DNA of 48,906 bases from a virus. Each line of letters starts with the position of its first letter. Positions within the stretch are counted from its first letter, which is position 1. The DNA lies in IMG/VR virus record IMGVR_UViG_3300046011_005830, positions 1 through 48,906 of that record; one strand, written 5' to 3'. The position numbers were made by a program, and so were the translations under genes. The notes under the pieces are model-generated. The model made no database searches. It was not told the DNA's origin and was given only the letters and a program-made list of their open reading frames with translations. Shown in pieces: positions 26,263-32,512 of this stretch.

Positions 26263-26463
26263 TTAAGTTTTGGCGTTAGGAGCTGAAATTACATTGAGAT
26301 CTACTAGAAAAGAGTAAAGCTGTTGATAAGCTCGACCGATCTCAACGAATTCTTCTGGCCTGAACGCACCCCGTGAGCTGGCTAATTGTATAGAACTTAG
26401 TACAGTTAAAAGCTCTTGTGCAGGGATTTGTATTTCTTTTTGCTGATTTGTTTCTGTAGTCAT
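26263..26463 (-). CDS. small conserved phage protein
   Basis: A 66-residue helical protein with no recognised domain. Its start lies immediately downstream of a 9-bp perfect inverted repeat (26464-26487), so its translation or transcription may be controlled there. It ends 6 bases before the coiled-coil protein gene. Confidence 0.5.
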   Translation of the reverse strand: MTTETNQQKEIQIPAQELLTVLSSIQLASSRGAFRPEEFVEIGRAYQQLYSFLVDLNVISAPNAKT

Positions 26464-26487
26464 ATAATACGTCCAAGTACGTATTAT
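26464..26487 (-). promoter_or_regulatory. perfect palindrome abutting a start codon
   Basis: ATAATACGT (26464-26472) and ACGTATTAT (26479-26487) form a 9-bp inverted repeat with a 6-base spacer, ending directly against the ATG of the 66-residue gene on the minus strand. In RNA the only SD-like purines (TTGGA) would sit in the loop or upper stem. It may be an operator, or a hairpin that limits ribosome access. No T-run follows, so it is not a terminator. Confidence 0.5.
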
Positions 26488-26507
26488 TTACATCTAATAG
26501 ATATATA

Positions 26508-26789
26508 TTAAAAATTATGTTGATTCAATTGATCTAGTATTAAAGCAAAATAACTGGCCTCAGACAATACTTCAAACGCCGCACATTTTTGAATAGTGAT
26601 ATGATTGTCTGCCTTTAGATAGACATCGCCAAACCAAAATCTACCTGCTAAATTTTCATAAATCCAATCACTGAACAGTTTATCCGTGGCTTTAGCATCA
26701 AATGTGACTTTGGCAAAATGTGGCGGGCAATGCGCTAATTTTCTCAAATTGAAAACATTAAGTGGATTAATCTCTCCAAGTTTCAGCAT
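26508..26789 (-). CDS. conserved phage hypothetical protein
   Basis: A 93-residue protein with a clear ribosome site (GGAG nine bases before the ATG at 26789). It contains CPPHF and WIYENLAGRFWFGD segments and reads as a compact alpha/beta domain. Its first 23 bases overlap the end of the 37-residue membrane protein gene in another frame. No function is recognised. Confidence 0.58.
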   Translation of the reverse strand: MLKLGEINPLNVFNLRKLAHCPPHFAKVTFDAKATDKLFSDWIYENLAGRFWFGDVYLKADNHITIQKCAAFEVLSEASYFALILDQLNQHNF

Positions 26790-26880
26790 CTATAAGCTCC
26801 AATGTTTTAATAATAAACAAATTTATAATGTAAACAAAAATACCTACACCTACACCTATGCAAAGAATATCAATAATCAT
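26767..26880 (-). CDS. 37-residue single-pass membrane protein
   Basis: A small ORF on the minus strand running ATG 26880 to TAA 26767. The first 24 residues are almost entirely hydrophobic (MIIDILCIGVGVGIFVYIIN and onward), one transmembrane helix. A short charged tail ends in AETWRD. A GAGG lies about nine bases before the ATG, and it overlaps both neighbours by 11 and 23 bases, the usual arrangement here. The CCTACA repeat in the DNA encodes its GVGVG. Small membrane proteins like this are common in T4-like phages. The role is unknown. Confidence 0.65.
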   Translation of the reverse strand: MIIDILCIGVGVGIFVYIINLFIIKTLELIDAETWRD

Positions 26881-27337
26881 TAACGTCATCCTCTACACAC
26901 AATTTGCTGCATGTAATAAAATAATCGAACGCTTGTTTTACTGCTTCATGTTTAAGAAGTTTTTCTGCTTCTAACATCATCGCAGTGATGCCTGCATCAA
27001 CAGCATCGTTAACGCTAGGGGCATGAAGTGTGCCTAGATCATCCCCTAGTGCTTCTGCCAAATTTTGCCAAGCTCTTACTTGTTTTTCTGTAAGAGGTTG
27101 TTTAGCTGGCGTCAGCTGAGATGCTTTTATTATTGCTTTACAGACTGCATCTTTGGCTACACGACCTGCTGCGATCATTGCAGCATAGTTTGGTTCTATG
27201 TGAAATCTACGGCTTGTACCGCCTGGATAACTCATGATTAAATGGTTGCCTTTAGGATACGCATCCATAAATTCAGAGTCGTACTCTTTTACTGGTATAT
27301 ATTTTTTACCAATTTTTTCATAGTATATTTTTTTCAT
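26870..27337 (-). CDS. conserved phage hypothetical protein
   Basis: A 155-residue protein. The N-terminus is a small beta domain (MKKIYYEKIGKKYIPVKEYD, then HLIMSYPGGTSRRFHIEP), and the remainder is helical and Ala-rich. No catalytic motif is recognised. It overlaps the preceding gene by 20 bases and the small membrane gene by 11. Confidence 0.6.
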   Translation of the reverse strand: MKKIYYEKIGKKYIPVKEYDSEFMDAYPKGNHLIMSYPGGTSRRFHIEPNYAAMIAAGRVAKDAVCKAIIKASQLTPAKQPLTEKQVRAWQNLAEALGDDLGTLHAPSVNDAVDAGITAMMLEAEKLLKHEAVKQAFDYFITCSKLCVEDDVNDY

Positions 27338-27626
27338 CGTCTCTCTTTACACCGTTGCTATGTCGATCGTGATCGTCGTCGATGTTTTGATTGAATCGTT
27401 TTTCTTGAATAGTTAAATCCTTAAACACTTTTCTAGGATTGGCACACAAAATACAGCTAGGATTTCCACAATTCATTCCGTGTTTTTTACTTAATCTATG
27501 GGGTTGTTTTAGTTGAGGATGGGTTTCACTTACATAATGTTTCAGTATATCAACTTGTCTTTGAATAGCAGATTCTTCTTTATGTAACCTTTTGCTGTGT
27601 CGGAACTTATCATTTTCATTGCTCAT
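27318..27626 (-). CDS. conserved phage protein with Cys cluster
   Basis: A 102-residue basic protein. The centre has CGNPSCILCANPRK, three Cys in a Pro/Gly-rich turn. This looks like a small metal knuckle and occurs in related phage proteins. Flanks are rich in Lys, His and Arg, consistent with nucleic acid contact. It begins just downstream of the strong terminator at 27647-27668, so it must be transcribed from a promoter after that point or by read-through. Confidence 0.58.
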   Translation of the reverse strand: MSNENDKFRHSKRLHKEESAIQRQVDILKHYVSETHPQLKQPHRLSKKHGMNCGNPSCILCANPRKVFKDLTIQEKRFNQNIDDDHDRHSNGVKRDDEKNIL

Positions 27627-27640
27627 TATAAACTCCCCTT

Positions 27641-27668
27641 AAAAATAATGCCACCCGAAGGTGGCATT
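27641..27668 (-). terminator. intrinsic terminator with TTCG tetraloop
   Basis: On the minus strand AATGCCACC - TTCG - GGTGGCATT is a perfect 9-bp stem with the very stable UUCG loop, followed by ATTTTTAAG. It stands 21 bases after the stop of the metallopeptidase/VWA gene. This is a textbook factor-independent terminator for that transcript and the clearest one in the window. Confidence 0.92.
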
Positions 27669-27688
27669 TACTCCGAGCTTAAAAGTAT

Positions 27689-28972
27689 TTACGCACCAGC
27701 AAGTTCCTTGGCTTTTTCGTAGATTGCCCACACACCAAAGGGCGGTTCTGCATCTTGATTGCCTTTGATAATGAATACAGTGTCGCAGTAGTCAGGATCT
27801 CCCCAAGAATTATAGGGCATACCATCAGTAAACATAATGAACTTTTTGGGTTCGATATTGTTCTGTTTCATGTATTCCCAGTTAGCCATAAAGTCTGTGC
27901 CACCACCACCTTGAGGTTCATACCCGCTAATATCATCTAGGTTGTCACTGGAGAACGTTTGATGATTGTAAATTTCTGTGTCGAAACTCCACACTTGAAT
28001 TTTATACTCATCGTAAGCTTCCATGATACCTTTGATCTCACTCAAAAATGCTTTGATGTCTGCTTCGCCGATACTGCCCGAAGTGTCAATTGCAATGCAT
28101 ACATCAATCTGCGTACCAGGTTTCATGCCAGGCATGACAGCATCCATGTGCCAGCCTCGACGGTTGGGACGCATCCAGCTAAAGTCATCTTTGACTGTAG
28201 ACTGGATTTGTTGTTGCAGCAGTTCGCGCCAGTTTACTACGGGCTTAGTAAGATCCTTAATCAGTCGCTTAACACCAGATGGCAAGTTACCTGCACCAAC
28301 GGCCTGTGCAGACTGTAGCAATGCCTCACGAATTTCGTCTTTGATCTGACGACGTTCTTCGTCACTCAGCCGAGGCCGGCCTTTGCCTTCTTTGTCGCCA
28401 TCTTGCTCATTCTCACCTTCACTACCTTCGCCTTCAAGATGTTCGTCCAACATCTGTTCCAGCAGATCATTGATATCGATTTTCTCTGCTTTGTCGTAGA
28501 GATCATCATAGACTTCTTCTGCACTCCAACCTTTGTATTTGGGATCATACAAGCAAGGATTAATGCGTTCACCGATTTTTTGTTCAAGCAGATCAGAGTT
28601 TACACAGTAATCTGCAGCACAATTAAACAGCCGGCGGTCACGAAAATCCCCAGTCCGACCAATATGGTCGTAGACATTATGAAGAACTTCGTGTCCAAAC
28701 AAGAATTCAAGCTCACGCGGTTTGAGCTTGTTTACAAATTCAGTATTGTAGTAAAAGTTACGACCGTCTGTGGCCGCGGTGCCCAACCAAGAATCTCCAT
28801 TAACCAACTTCAGCCGAGTAGCCAAGTTACCGAAAAACGGCGCTTTAAGAAGAAGACCAATACGGGCAGTGACTAGTTTTTCACGCACTGATGCATCCAA
28901 TCGCGGATCCGTATTTTCAGTGAGACTGCCTGCCAGTTTAGACTTGGATTTTTCGCTGCTAGTAGTTGCCAT
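27689..28972 (-). CDS. putative metallopeptidase with VWA domain
   Basis: A 427-residue protein of the DUF2201-type metallopeptidase plus VWA-like family. GHEVLHNVYDH contains the zinc motif HExxH (H94, E95, H98), and D296-T-S-G-S300 plus a later FTDG form the MIDAS metal site of a von Willebrand A domain. A Glu/Asp/Gly-rich linker separates them. The start is the ATG at 28972. AAGGAG lies upstream and the promoter's -10 lies just beyond. A longer reading frame from 29026 would start inside the promoter. It partners the MoxR ATPase upstream, as MoxR-VWA pairs usually do. GC content is visibly higher than in the neighbours. Confidence 0.88.
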   Translation of the reverse strand: MATTSSEKSKSKLAGSLTENTDPRLDASVREKLVTARIGLLLKAPFFGNLATRLKLVNGDSWLGTAATDGRNFYYNTEFVNKLKPRELEFLFGHEVLHNVYDHIGRTGDFRDRRLFNCAADYCVNSDLLEQKIGERINPCLYDPKYKGWSAEEVYDDLYDKAEKIDINDLLEQMLDEHLEGEGSEGENEQDGDKEGKGRPRLSDEERRQIKDEIREALLQSAQAVGAGNLPSGVKRLIKDLTKPVVNWRELLQQQIQSTVKDDFSWMRPNRRGWHMDAVMPGMKPGTQIDVCIAIDTSGSIGEADIKAFLSEIKGIMEAYDEYKIQVWSFDTEIYNHQTFSSDNLDDISGYEPQGGGGTDFMANWEYMKQNNIEPKKFIMFTDGMPYNSWGDPDYCDTVFIIKGNQDAEPPFGVWAIYEKAKELAGA

Positions 28973-28992
28973 ATCACGCTCCTTACACAATA

Positions 28993-29014
28993 CCAATATT
29001 ATAAGAAATATTGG
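28993..29014. promoter_or_regulatory. operator-like palindrome over the -10 region, copy 1
   Basis: CCAATATT (28993-29000) and AATATTGG (29007-29014) form a perfect 8-bp inverted repeat with a 6-base spacer. It covers the -10 hexamer and part of the spacer of the promoter for the VWA gene. Such placement suits a repressor that blocks polymerase. No cognate regulator is identified. Confidence 0.6.
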
Positions 29015-29026
29015 AATATTTGTCAA
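28998..29026 (-). promoter_or_regulatory. consensus sigma70 promoter of the VWA gene
   Basis: On the minus strand TTGACA (29021-29026) and TATAAT (28998-29003) are separated by exactly 17 bases, a perfect sigma70 consensus. Transcription would begin near 28991, about 19 bases before the start codon at 28972, and end at the TTCG terminator. It probably uses the unmodified host polymerase, as an early or middle promoter would. Confidence 0.9.
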
Positions 29027-29479
29027 TCAAACTTTATCTGGTAATACAATATCACCACGGAATAAATTTACTAATACATTATAGATATATCTATTTTTGC
29101 TAATACCTACGTTATAAAATTGGAGATCATAATAATAATCTTCAGCTTTAGACAAAGTAAAGCGAACTCGATTGTATTCTACAACCACTTTCCAGTTTCT
29201 ATTGTGTTCATCTTTATAAGTAAATTTTGAAATTTCTTTCCATTTGAATTTGGGAATTTCTTGTGTAACTCTATGCCACAAACTTTTTGCATCAGCAACA
29301 TTAATGTCACGTTCCTTGGCCGAACTAATACGTTCTAATCTTCCGCCGATGCTGATAAGGTCTTTACCGGATAGACCAAGAAGTGTGGTGTAACTAACCA
29401 ACTGTCTAATTTGCTCTTGTTTTTCCGAAGAGAATCTCTTAAAAGTCAAGTCCTCTTCTAATTCTTGATCTAGTTCCAT
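29027..29479 (-). CDS. conserved phage hypothetical protein
   Basis: A 150-residue protein with a helical, acidic N-terminus and a beta-rich C-terminus (KVVVEYNRVRFTLS..EDYYYDL). It ends with its TGA directly against the -35 box of the VWA promoter. It starts one base after the preceding gene. No function is recognised. Confidence 0.58.
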   Translation of the reverse strand: MELDQELEEDLTFKRFSSEKQEQIRQLVSYTTLLGLSGKDLISIGGRLERISSAKERDINVADAKSLWHRVTQEIPKFKWKEISKFTYKDEHNRNWKVVVEYNRVRFTLSKAEDYYYDLQFYNVGISKNRYIYNVLVNLFRGDIVLPDKV

Positions 29480-29480
29480 T

Positions 29481-29798
29481 TTATAACCATTTCAATTTGA
29501 ATAAGGTAAATTCTTCGTCACCAGCAAAGTAGATTGCAGTTTCTTTTCTGCCTTCTGACACAAAGTGCCAAGCCCATTTACGAACAAAAGCATCATCTTT
29601 ATCTGCCAGACAAATTAACACTTCACGTTCGTAACTACGACCAAAAGTGTCCCAACACCAATCTCTTAGTTCAACAAATTTTAAATAGCGTTCTCTAATA
29701 GGCCCTGTAATTAGGACACGAAATTTAAAGTGTTTGTGTCCTGTAAACCTGATGTCTAACTTTTGATAAACAAGAGAGGCATTCATAGTAAAGCCCAT
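29481..29798 (-). CDS. conserved phage hypothetical protein
   Basis: A 105-residue protein with strands RFTGHKHFKFRVLI and a closing EEFTLFKLKW, similar in its ending to the 78-residue protein at 23676-23912. The ATG at 29798 or 29786 may be used. Both sit within a long hairpin (29768-29821) that also holds the possible ribosome site. Trp/Cys-rich middle (RDWCWD). Unknown function. Confidence 0.55.
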   Translation of the reverse strand: MGFTMNASLVYQKLDIRFTGHKHFKFRVLITGPIRERYLKFVELRDWCWDTFGRSYEREVLICLADKDDAFVRKWAWHFVSEGRKETAIYFAGDEEFTLFKLKWL

Positions 29799-29821
29799 TT
29801 AATGAATGCCTCTCTTTGTTT
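29768..29821 (-). promoter_or_regulatory. 19-bp hairpin spanning MoxR stop and next start
   Basis: The arm 29768-29786 pairs with 29802-29821 along about 19 bp with a single bulged T and a 15-base loop. On the minus strand it begins at the MoxR stop codon. The left arm holds the AGAGAGG ribosome-site-like run, the loop holds one ATG (29798) and the right arm starts with the other (29786), followed by CTTGTTTATC. It could attenuate transcription after MoxR or hide the ribosome site of the next gene. Confidence 0.6.
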
Positions 29822-30929
29822 ACTTCTGGCTAGCCGCCACGATGTACTTACCAAATCGCTTGTGGAACTCATCAAAGTTCTTAAGCTTGCCGGGCACAAA
29901 CGGAAGGTTGTAAGTAGTCAGCGCGACCCTTGCACCCATAACAGTCAACTCAGTAGTAAAATTGTCCATCATGAACTTGAAGAAGTTGTCTGCCATTTCA
30001 TGCCATTCCGCACTGATCTTGCCTGCTTCTTTCTTAGCAGCATCCTGCAGTTCGTAGCACATAGCAATGGTCAGACTGTACATAGCACTGATCTCTTTGA
30101 CCTTGAGTTCCTTGACCTTACCAGCAAGGATCTCGGAGGGTTTAGGCAACTGTCCAGCAACCTTACGGTGTGCCATAAACTTAACAGCAACACCTTCGCC
30201 CACAGCACCCGCAACCATATCGGTCAGATCCTCGGTGCTGATATCGTCGTCCTTAAGCAGTTCGCTAACAAAAGTCCACGAACGCGGCGTAGCAAACGAA
30301 CGGCTAGAACTACGCGGATCAAAGTCGTAGAGATCCTGTTTGGCGAAACCCACATAACCAACCACGTCCTTGTGGATCTTGTTGGTCACTGCCCACGTCT
30401 CCCAGCTGGCATGATCTACCCGCATTTCGATATGCACGAAACGATTTGCCAACGGAGCAGGCATACGGTAAGTAACGCCTTTGTCGCTTTCACGGTTGCC
30501 TGCAGCAATTACCACAACGTTGTCAGGCAAAACATACTTGCCAATACGACGATTCAACACCAACTGATATGCTGCAGCCTGGATGCTGGGAGCAGCACTG
30601 TTCATTTCGTCCATGAACAGAACCACATAAGGATATTGGCTGGCGAATTCTTCGTCGGGCAGATCGATAGGCGGCGCCCAATCCATCTTGCCAGCATCTT
30701 TGTTATAGAAAGGGATACCACGCAGGTCAGTAGGTTCCATCTGCGCAAGACGCAGATCGATAAATGCGGCACCCAGTTCATTGGCGACACCAGCAACCAC
30801 TTCACTCTTACCAATTCCCGGAGGGCCCCACAAAAACACGGGACGTTTCTGCTTGAAACAAGCAAGGATGATACGGCGGGCCGCAATAGCGGTAACAGTA
30901 CGATGCTCAGTAACGGATTCTTTGGTCAT
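29820..30929 (-). CDS. MoxR-family AAA+ ATPase
   Basis: A 369-residue AAA+ ATPase of the MoxR type. The Walker A GPPGIGKS is at 35-42, Walker B VVLFMDEMN has D107/E108, AAGNRES is sensor 1, and the MPAPLANRFVHIEM box holds the arginine finger region. MoxR proteins act with VWA-domain partners as chaperones or complex-maturation factors. The VWA protein lies 850 bases downstream, separated by two small genes. AGGAG stands seven bases before the ATG. GC content is near 48 percent in sampled lines, against 25-35 percent in flanking genes. Confidence 0.93.
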   Translation of the reverse strand: MTKESVTEHRTVTAIAARRIILACFKQKRPVFLWGPPGIGKSEVVAGVANELGAAFIDLRLAQMEPTDLRGIPFYNKDAGKMDWAPPIDLPDEEFASQYPYVVLFMDEMNSAAPSIQAAAYQLVLNRRIGKYVLPDNVVVIAAGNRESDKGVTYRMPAPLANRFVHIEMRVDHASWETWAVTNKIHKDVVGYVGFAKQDLYDFDPRSSSRSFATPRSWTFVSELLKDDDISTEDLTDMVAGAVGEGVAVKFMAHRKVAGQLPKPSEILAGKVKELKVKEISAMYSLTIAMCYELQDAAKKEAGKISAEWHEMADNFFKFMMDNFTTELTVMGARVALTTYNLPFVPGKLKNFDEFHKRFGKYIVAASQK

Positions 30930-30960
30930 TTAGACACTCCTGTTTAACGTTGAAAAAACA

Positions 30961-30989
30961 ATTATAGTTGGAAAAAGAATATTTGTCTG
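30961..30989 (-). promoter_or_regulatory. sigma70-type promoter of the MoxR gene
   Basis: On the minus strand CAGACA (30984-30989) and a perfect TATAAT (30961-30966) have 17-base spacing. The spacer holds the same AATATTC stretch as the other promoters of this group. The transcript would start about 25 bases before the ATG, leaving room for the AGGAG site. Confidence 0.75.
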
Positions 30990-30992
30990 TTG

Positions 30993-31211
30993 TTATTCTG
31001 CAACAAGACTGGGACTAAAAGTGAATTTTGCAAAAGAAATATTTTGATTCATGGATTTCGCAGCATTTTCAGCCAGTTCGCGACTGGCAAATTCTGCCAC
31101 CGTTTGACCAAATCTTGCATGATCTGATCCAAGAGTTTCGAATCTAACTACGGTCCAAGCAGGGCTACGATCATCGTTACCACAATCAAATCTAACTTCA
31201 AACTTGGTCAT
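30993..31211 (-). CDS. small conserved phage protein
   Basis: A 72-residue protein starting at MTKFEVRF. It has a beta-alpha fold-like pattern: FEVRFDCG, then TVVRFETLG, then a helix FASRELAENAAKSMNQ, as in small dRBD- or SHOCT-like phage proteins. An upstream in-frame ATG at 31277 is rejected, because it lies before the promoter at 31245-31273. GGAG stands seven bases before 31211. Unknown function. Confidence 0.62.
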   Translation of the reverse strand: MTKFEVRFDCGNDDRSPAWTVVRFETLGSDHARFGQTVAEFASRELAENAAKSMNQNISFAKFTFSPSLVAE

Positions 31212-31239
31212 AATTTTCTCCGTGTTTGTATTTACTATA

Positions 31240-31261
31240 CCAATATTATAAGAAATATTGG
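31240..31261. promoter_or_regulatory. operator-like palindrome over the -10 region, copy 2
   Basis: CCAATATT (31240-31247) and AATATTGG (31254-31261) with a 6-base spacer, in the same position relative to the promoter as copy 1. Two identical copies suggest shared control of the 72-residue gene and the VWA gene. Confidence 0.6.
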
Positions 31262-31273
31262 AATATTTGTCAA
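31245..31273 (-). promoter_or_regulatory. consensus sigma70 promoter of the 72-residue gene
   Basis: Minus-strand TTGACA (31268-31273), 17-base spacer and TATAAT (31245-31250). The expected transcript start is near 31238, which fixes the gene start at 31211 rather than 31277. Confidence 0.9.
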
Positions 31274-31549
31274 TCAAACAACTTCTAGCATGTTAGCAGG
31301 AACACGCCAACGCAATTGCCCTGCGTTAACTGTTACGTACTTGACTGCAACCTTTTCCACGGTTCCAGTGATAGTCTGCTGACGTTTAGTAGAATAGAAC
31401 TTGACACGATCCCCTAGGGTAATACTGCGTTTGATCTCTTTAGACAGTTGGCTGCGCCTATATTTTACAGCCATAATCACACTGTCTAATTGATCATTAG
31501 TCAGATCACCAAACATGATGGTTGAGTTGATGTCTTGAATCGTAGCCAT
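31274..31549 (-). CDS. small phage protein with SH3-like segment
   Basis: A 91-residue protein. The N-terminal helix region (FGDLTNDQLDSVIMAVKYRR) is followed by a beta-barrel-like segment ITLGDRVKFYSTKRQQTITGTV and VPANML, which resembles KOW/SH3-like nucleic-acid-binding domains of phage proteins. GGAG stands before the ATG, and a promoter lies 30 bases further up. The stop TGA abuts the -35 box of the next promoter. Role unknown, possibly nucleic acid binding. Confidence 0.6.
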   Translation of the reverse strand: MATIQDINSTIMFGDLTNDQLDSVIMAVKYRRSQLSKEIKRSITLGDRVKFYSTKRQQTITGTVEKVAVKYVTVNAGQLRWRVPANMLEVV

Positions 31550-31578
31550 CTTGCGCTCCGTGGTTTAAGTGTAGAGTA

Positions 31579-31607
31579 ATTTTACCAAATATTGGAATAT
31601 TTGTCAA
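31579..31607 (-). promoter_or_regulatory. sigma70-type promoter of the 91-residue gene
   Basis: Minus-strand TTGACA (31602-31607), 17-base spacer and TAAAAT (31579-31584). The spacer again contains AATATTCCAATATT. The -35 box overlaps the TGA of the upstream gene. Only one CCAATATT/TTGG half of the palindrome is kept, so its control may be weaker. Confidence 0.82.
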
Positions 31608-31978
31608 CCGCTGGAACGTTCAAGGTTGTTTAGGTAGGCGACAAGATTGCCGTCCATTAGATTGATCATACTGGCATCCTGTTCATCAAAAACAACGAAT
31701 TTTTCAGGCAAAATAAAATACATACCCCCGAAATATCTATCTAGTTGCAACACATTACGATTAGTTAACGGTGGGCTGATATCAAACTTGTATGACTTAA
31801 TGTTTAAGTCACTGGTTACAAATTTGAAACCAGAGAGGCTTAATCTTAGACTGTTAGGATCTTTTGGATTATTCCAAATCATGTACGATAGTTGGCTAGA
31901 ACGCTTGCCAACCATCTCTGCAAATATATCAGTTAGTTGAGTTTGTGTATATCTTTTAAGGGAAGATCCTGTCGCCAC
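31604..31978 (-). CDS. conserved phage hypothetical protein
   Basis: A 124-residue protein. The first half is helical (YTQTQLTDIFAEMVGKRSSQLSYMIW), the second beta-rich (FKFVTSDL and YFILPEKFVVFDE). No known motif. It overlaps its upstream neighbour by 23 bases, and its TGA lies within the -35 hexamer of the following promoter. Confidence 0.55.
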   Translation of the reverse strand: MATGSSLKRYTQTQLTDIFAEMVGKRSSQLSYMIWNNPKDPNSLRLSLSGFKFVTSDLNIKSYKFDISPPLTNRNVLQLDRYFGGMYFILPEKFVVFDEQDASMINLMDGNLVAYLNNLERSSG

Positions 31979-32243
31979 TTTTAAGTAGTACCACAGTGAA
32001 CTGATCTGTTTTAAACAGGGTGTTTAATTTCTTGGCTAGATTGATTGCATGCCCAGGATTACTAAAACTTGTTTTTTTATACTTCGGTCCGGGGTAATTA
32101 GTCAGCATGTTACCGGATTTCAAATTGATGGGTTGATTAGAATAAAATACTGCCCAAATCCCCTCACTGCTCAAAACTTGTTCGGTTTTATAGTTTACTT
32201 TATTTACGTGCTCTACCAGCACTGTGGGTTTGGGTCTACTCAT
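31956..32243 (-). CDS. small phage hypothetical protein
   Basis: A 95-residue basic protein without a known motif. AGG stands seven bases before the ATG, with a late-type GATAAATA box on the same strand at 32259-32266. The C-terminal half (PGHAINLAKKLNTLF..DQFTVVLLKSGD) suggests an alpha/beta fold. Unknown. Confidence 0.52.
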   Translation of the reverse strand: MSRPKPTVLVEHVNKVNYKTEQVLSSEGIWAVFYSNQPINLKSGNMLTNYPGPKYKKTSFSNPGHAINLAKKLNTLFKTDQFTVVLLKSGDRIFP

Positions 32244-32258
32244 TTTATTACCTAATAT

Positions 32259-32266
32259 TATTTATC
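32259..32266 (-). promoter_or_regulatory. possible late promoter box
   Basis: Minus-strand GATAAATA in the 44-base gap before the 95-residue gene, similar to the T4-type late core. It is one of three such boxes in intergenic DNA here. The sequence is also frequent by chance in AT-rich DNA. Confidence 0.3.
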
Positions 32267-32287
32267 TAATTATCTGCTAGTTTTATT

Positions 32288-32512
32288 TTAAAACTTGCCA
32301 CCGTCTATAGCAACTTTAATAACCTGTTCCTGATTTTGTAAAAGCTGAATCTGCTTACTTTGATATGCACAATGTCCTAATAGGTCCATTATATCCGAAT
32401 GTAAACTTTTGGCCTCTTGTGAAGTTAAAATTAATTGTTTACTACCAGTTTGATTTAACAGTCTGACTTTGTCGTTGAATTTTCTTAGATGCAGTGATAA
32501 GTTATTTTCCAT
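32288..32512 (-). CDS. small helical phage protein
   Basis: A 74-residue protein that looks all-helical with heptad-like spacing (LSLHLRKFNDKVRLLNQ, then MDLLGHCAYQSKQIQLLQNQEQ), so a coiled-coil dimer is likely. It overlaps the upstream gene by 11 bases. Unknown function. Confidence 0.52.
   Translation of the reverse strand: MENNLSLHLRKFNDKVRLLNQTGSKQLILTSQEAKSLHSDIMDLLGHCAYQSKQIQLLQNQEQVIKVAIDGGKF

Larger units (their letters stand above)
28990..29032. repeat. 43-bp promoter repeat, copy 1
   Basis: This 43-base sequence is identical to 31237-31279. It contains the whole promoter and its palindrome, and runs up to the stop codon of the upstream gene. Nothing flanking it is similar, so the repeat is the regulatory unit itself. 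Confidence 0.95.
31237..31279. repeat. 43-bp promoter repeat, copy 2
   Basis: Identical over all 43 bases to 28990-29032. It includes promoter, palindrome and the TCAATCAAAC tail that carries the stop codon of the upstream gene. Confidence 0.95.

Noticed and set aside
26848-26868. CCTACA tandem hexamers as a microsatellite or iteron
   Set aside because: Only about three copies occur, and they encode GVGVG in the transmembrane segment of the small protein.
28403-28876. Open frames antisense to the VWA/metallopeptidase gene
   Set aside because: They are shadows of a GC-richer gene. The hydrophobic appearance comes from the complement of Asp/Glu/Lys-rich codons in the VWA linker.
28973-29026. 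Upstream extension of the VWA gene to an ATG at 29026
   Set aside because: That ATG lies inside the -35 box of the promoter, and the strong AAGGAG site belongs to the ATG at 28972.
29763-30947. A 394-residue open frame antisense to the MoxR ATPase
   Set aside because: It exists because the MoxR gene is GC-richer and its codon pattern leaves the opposite frame free of stops. It has no ribosome site or family signature, and the MoxR frame has all AAA+ motifs.
31212-31277. Upstream extension of the 72-residue gene to 31277
   Set aside because: The extra codons lie upstream of the predicted transcript start and duplicate the promoter repeat.
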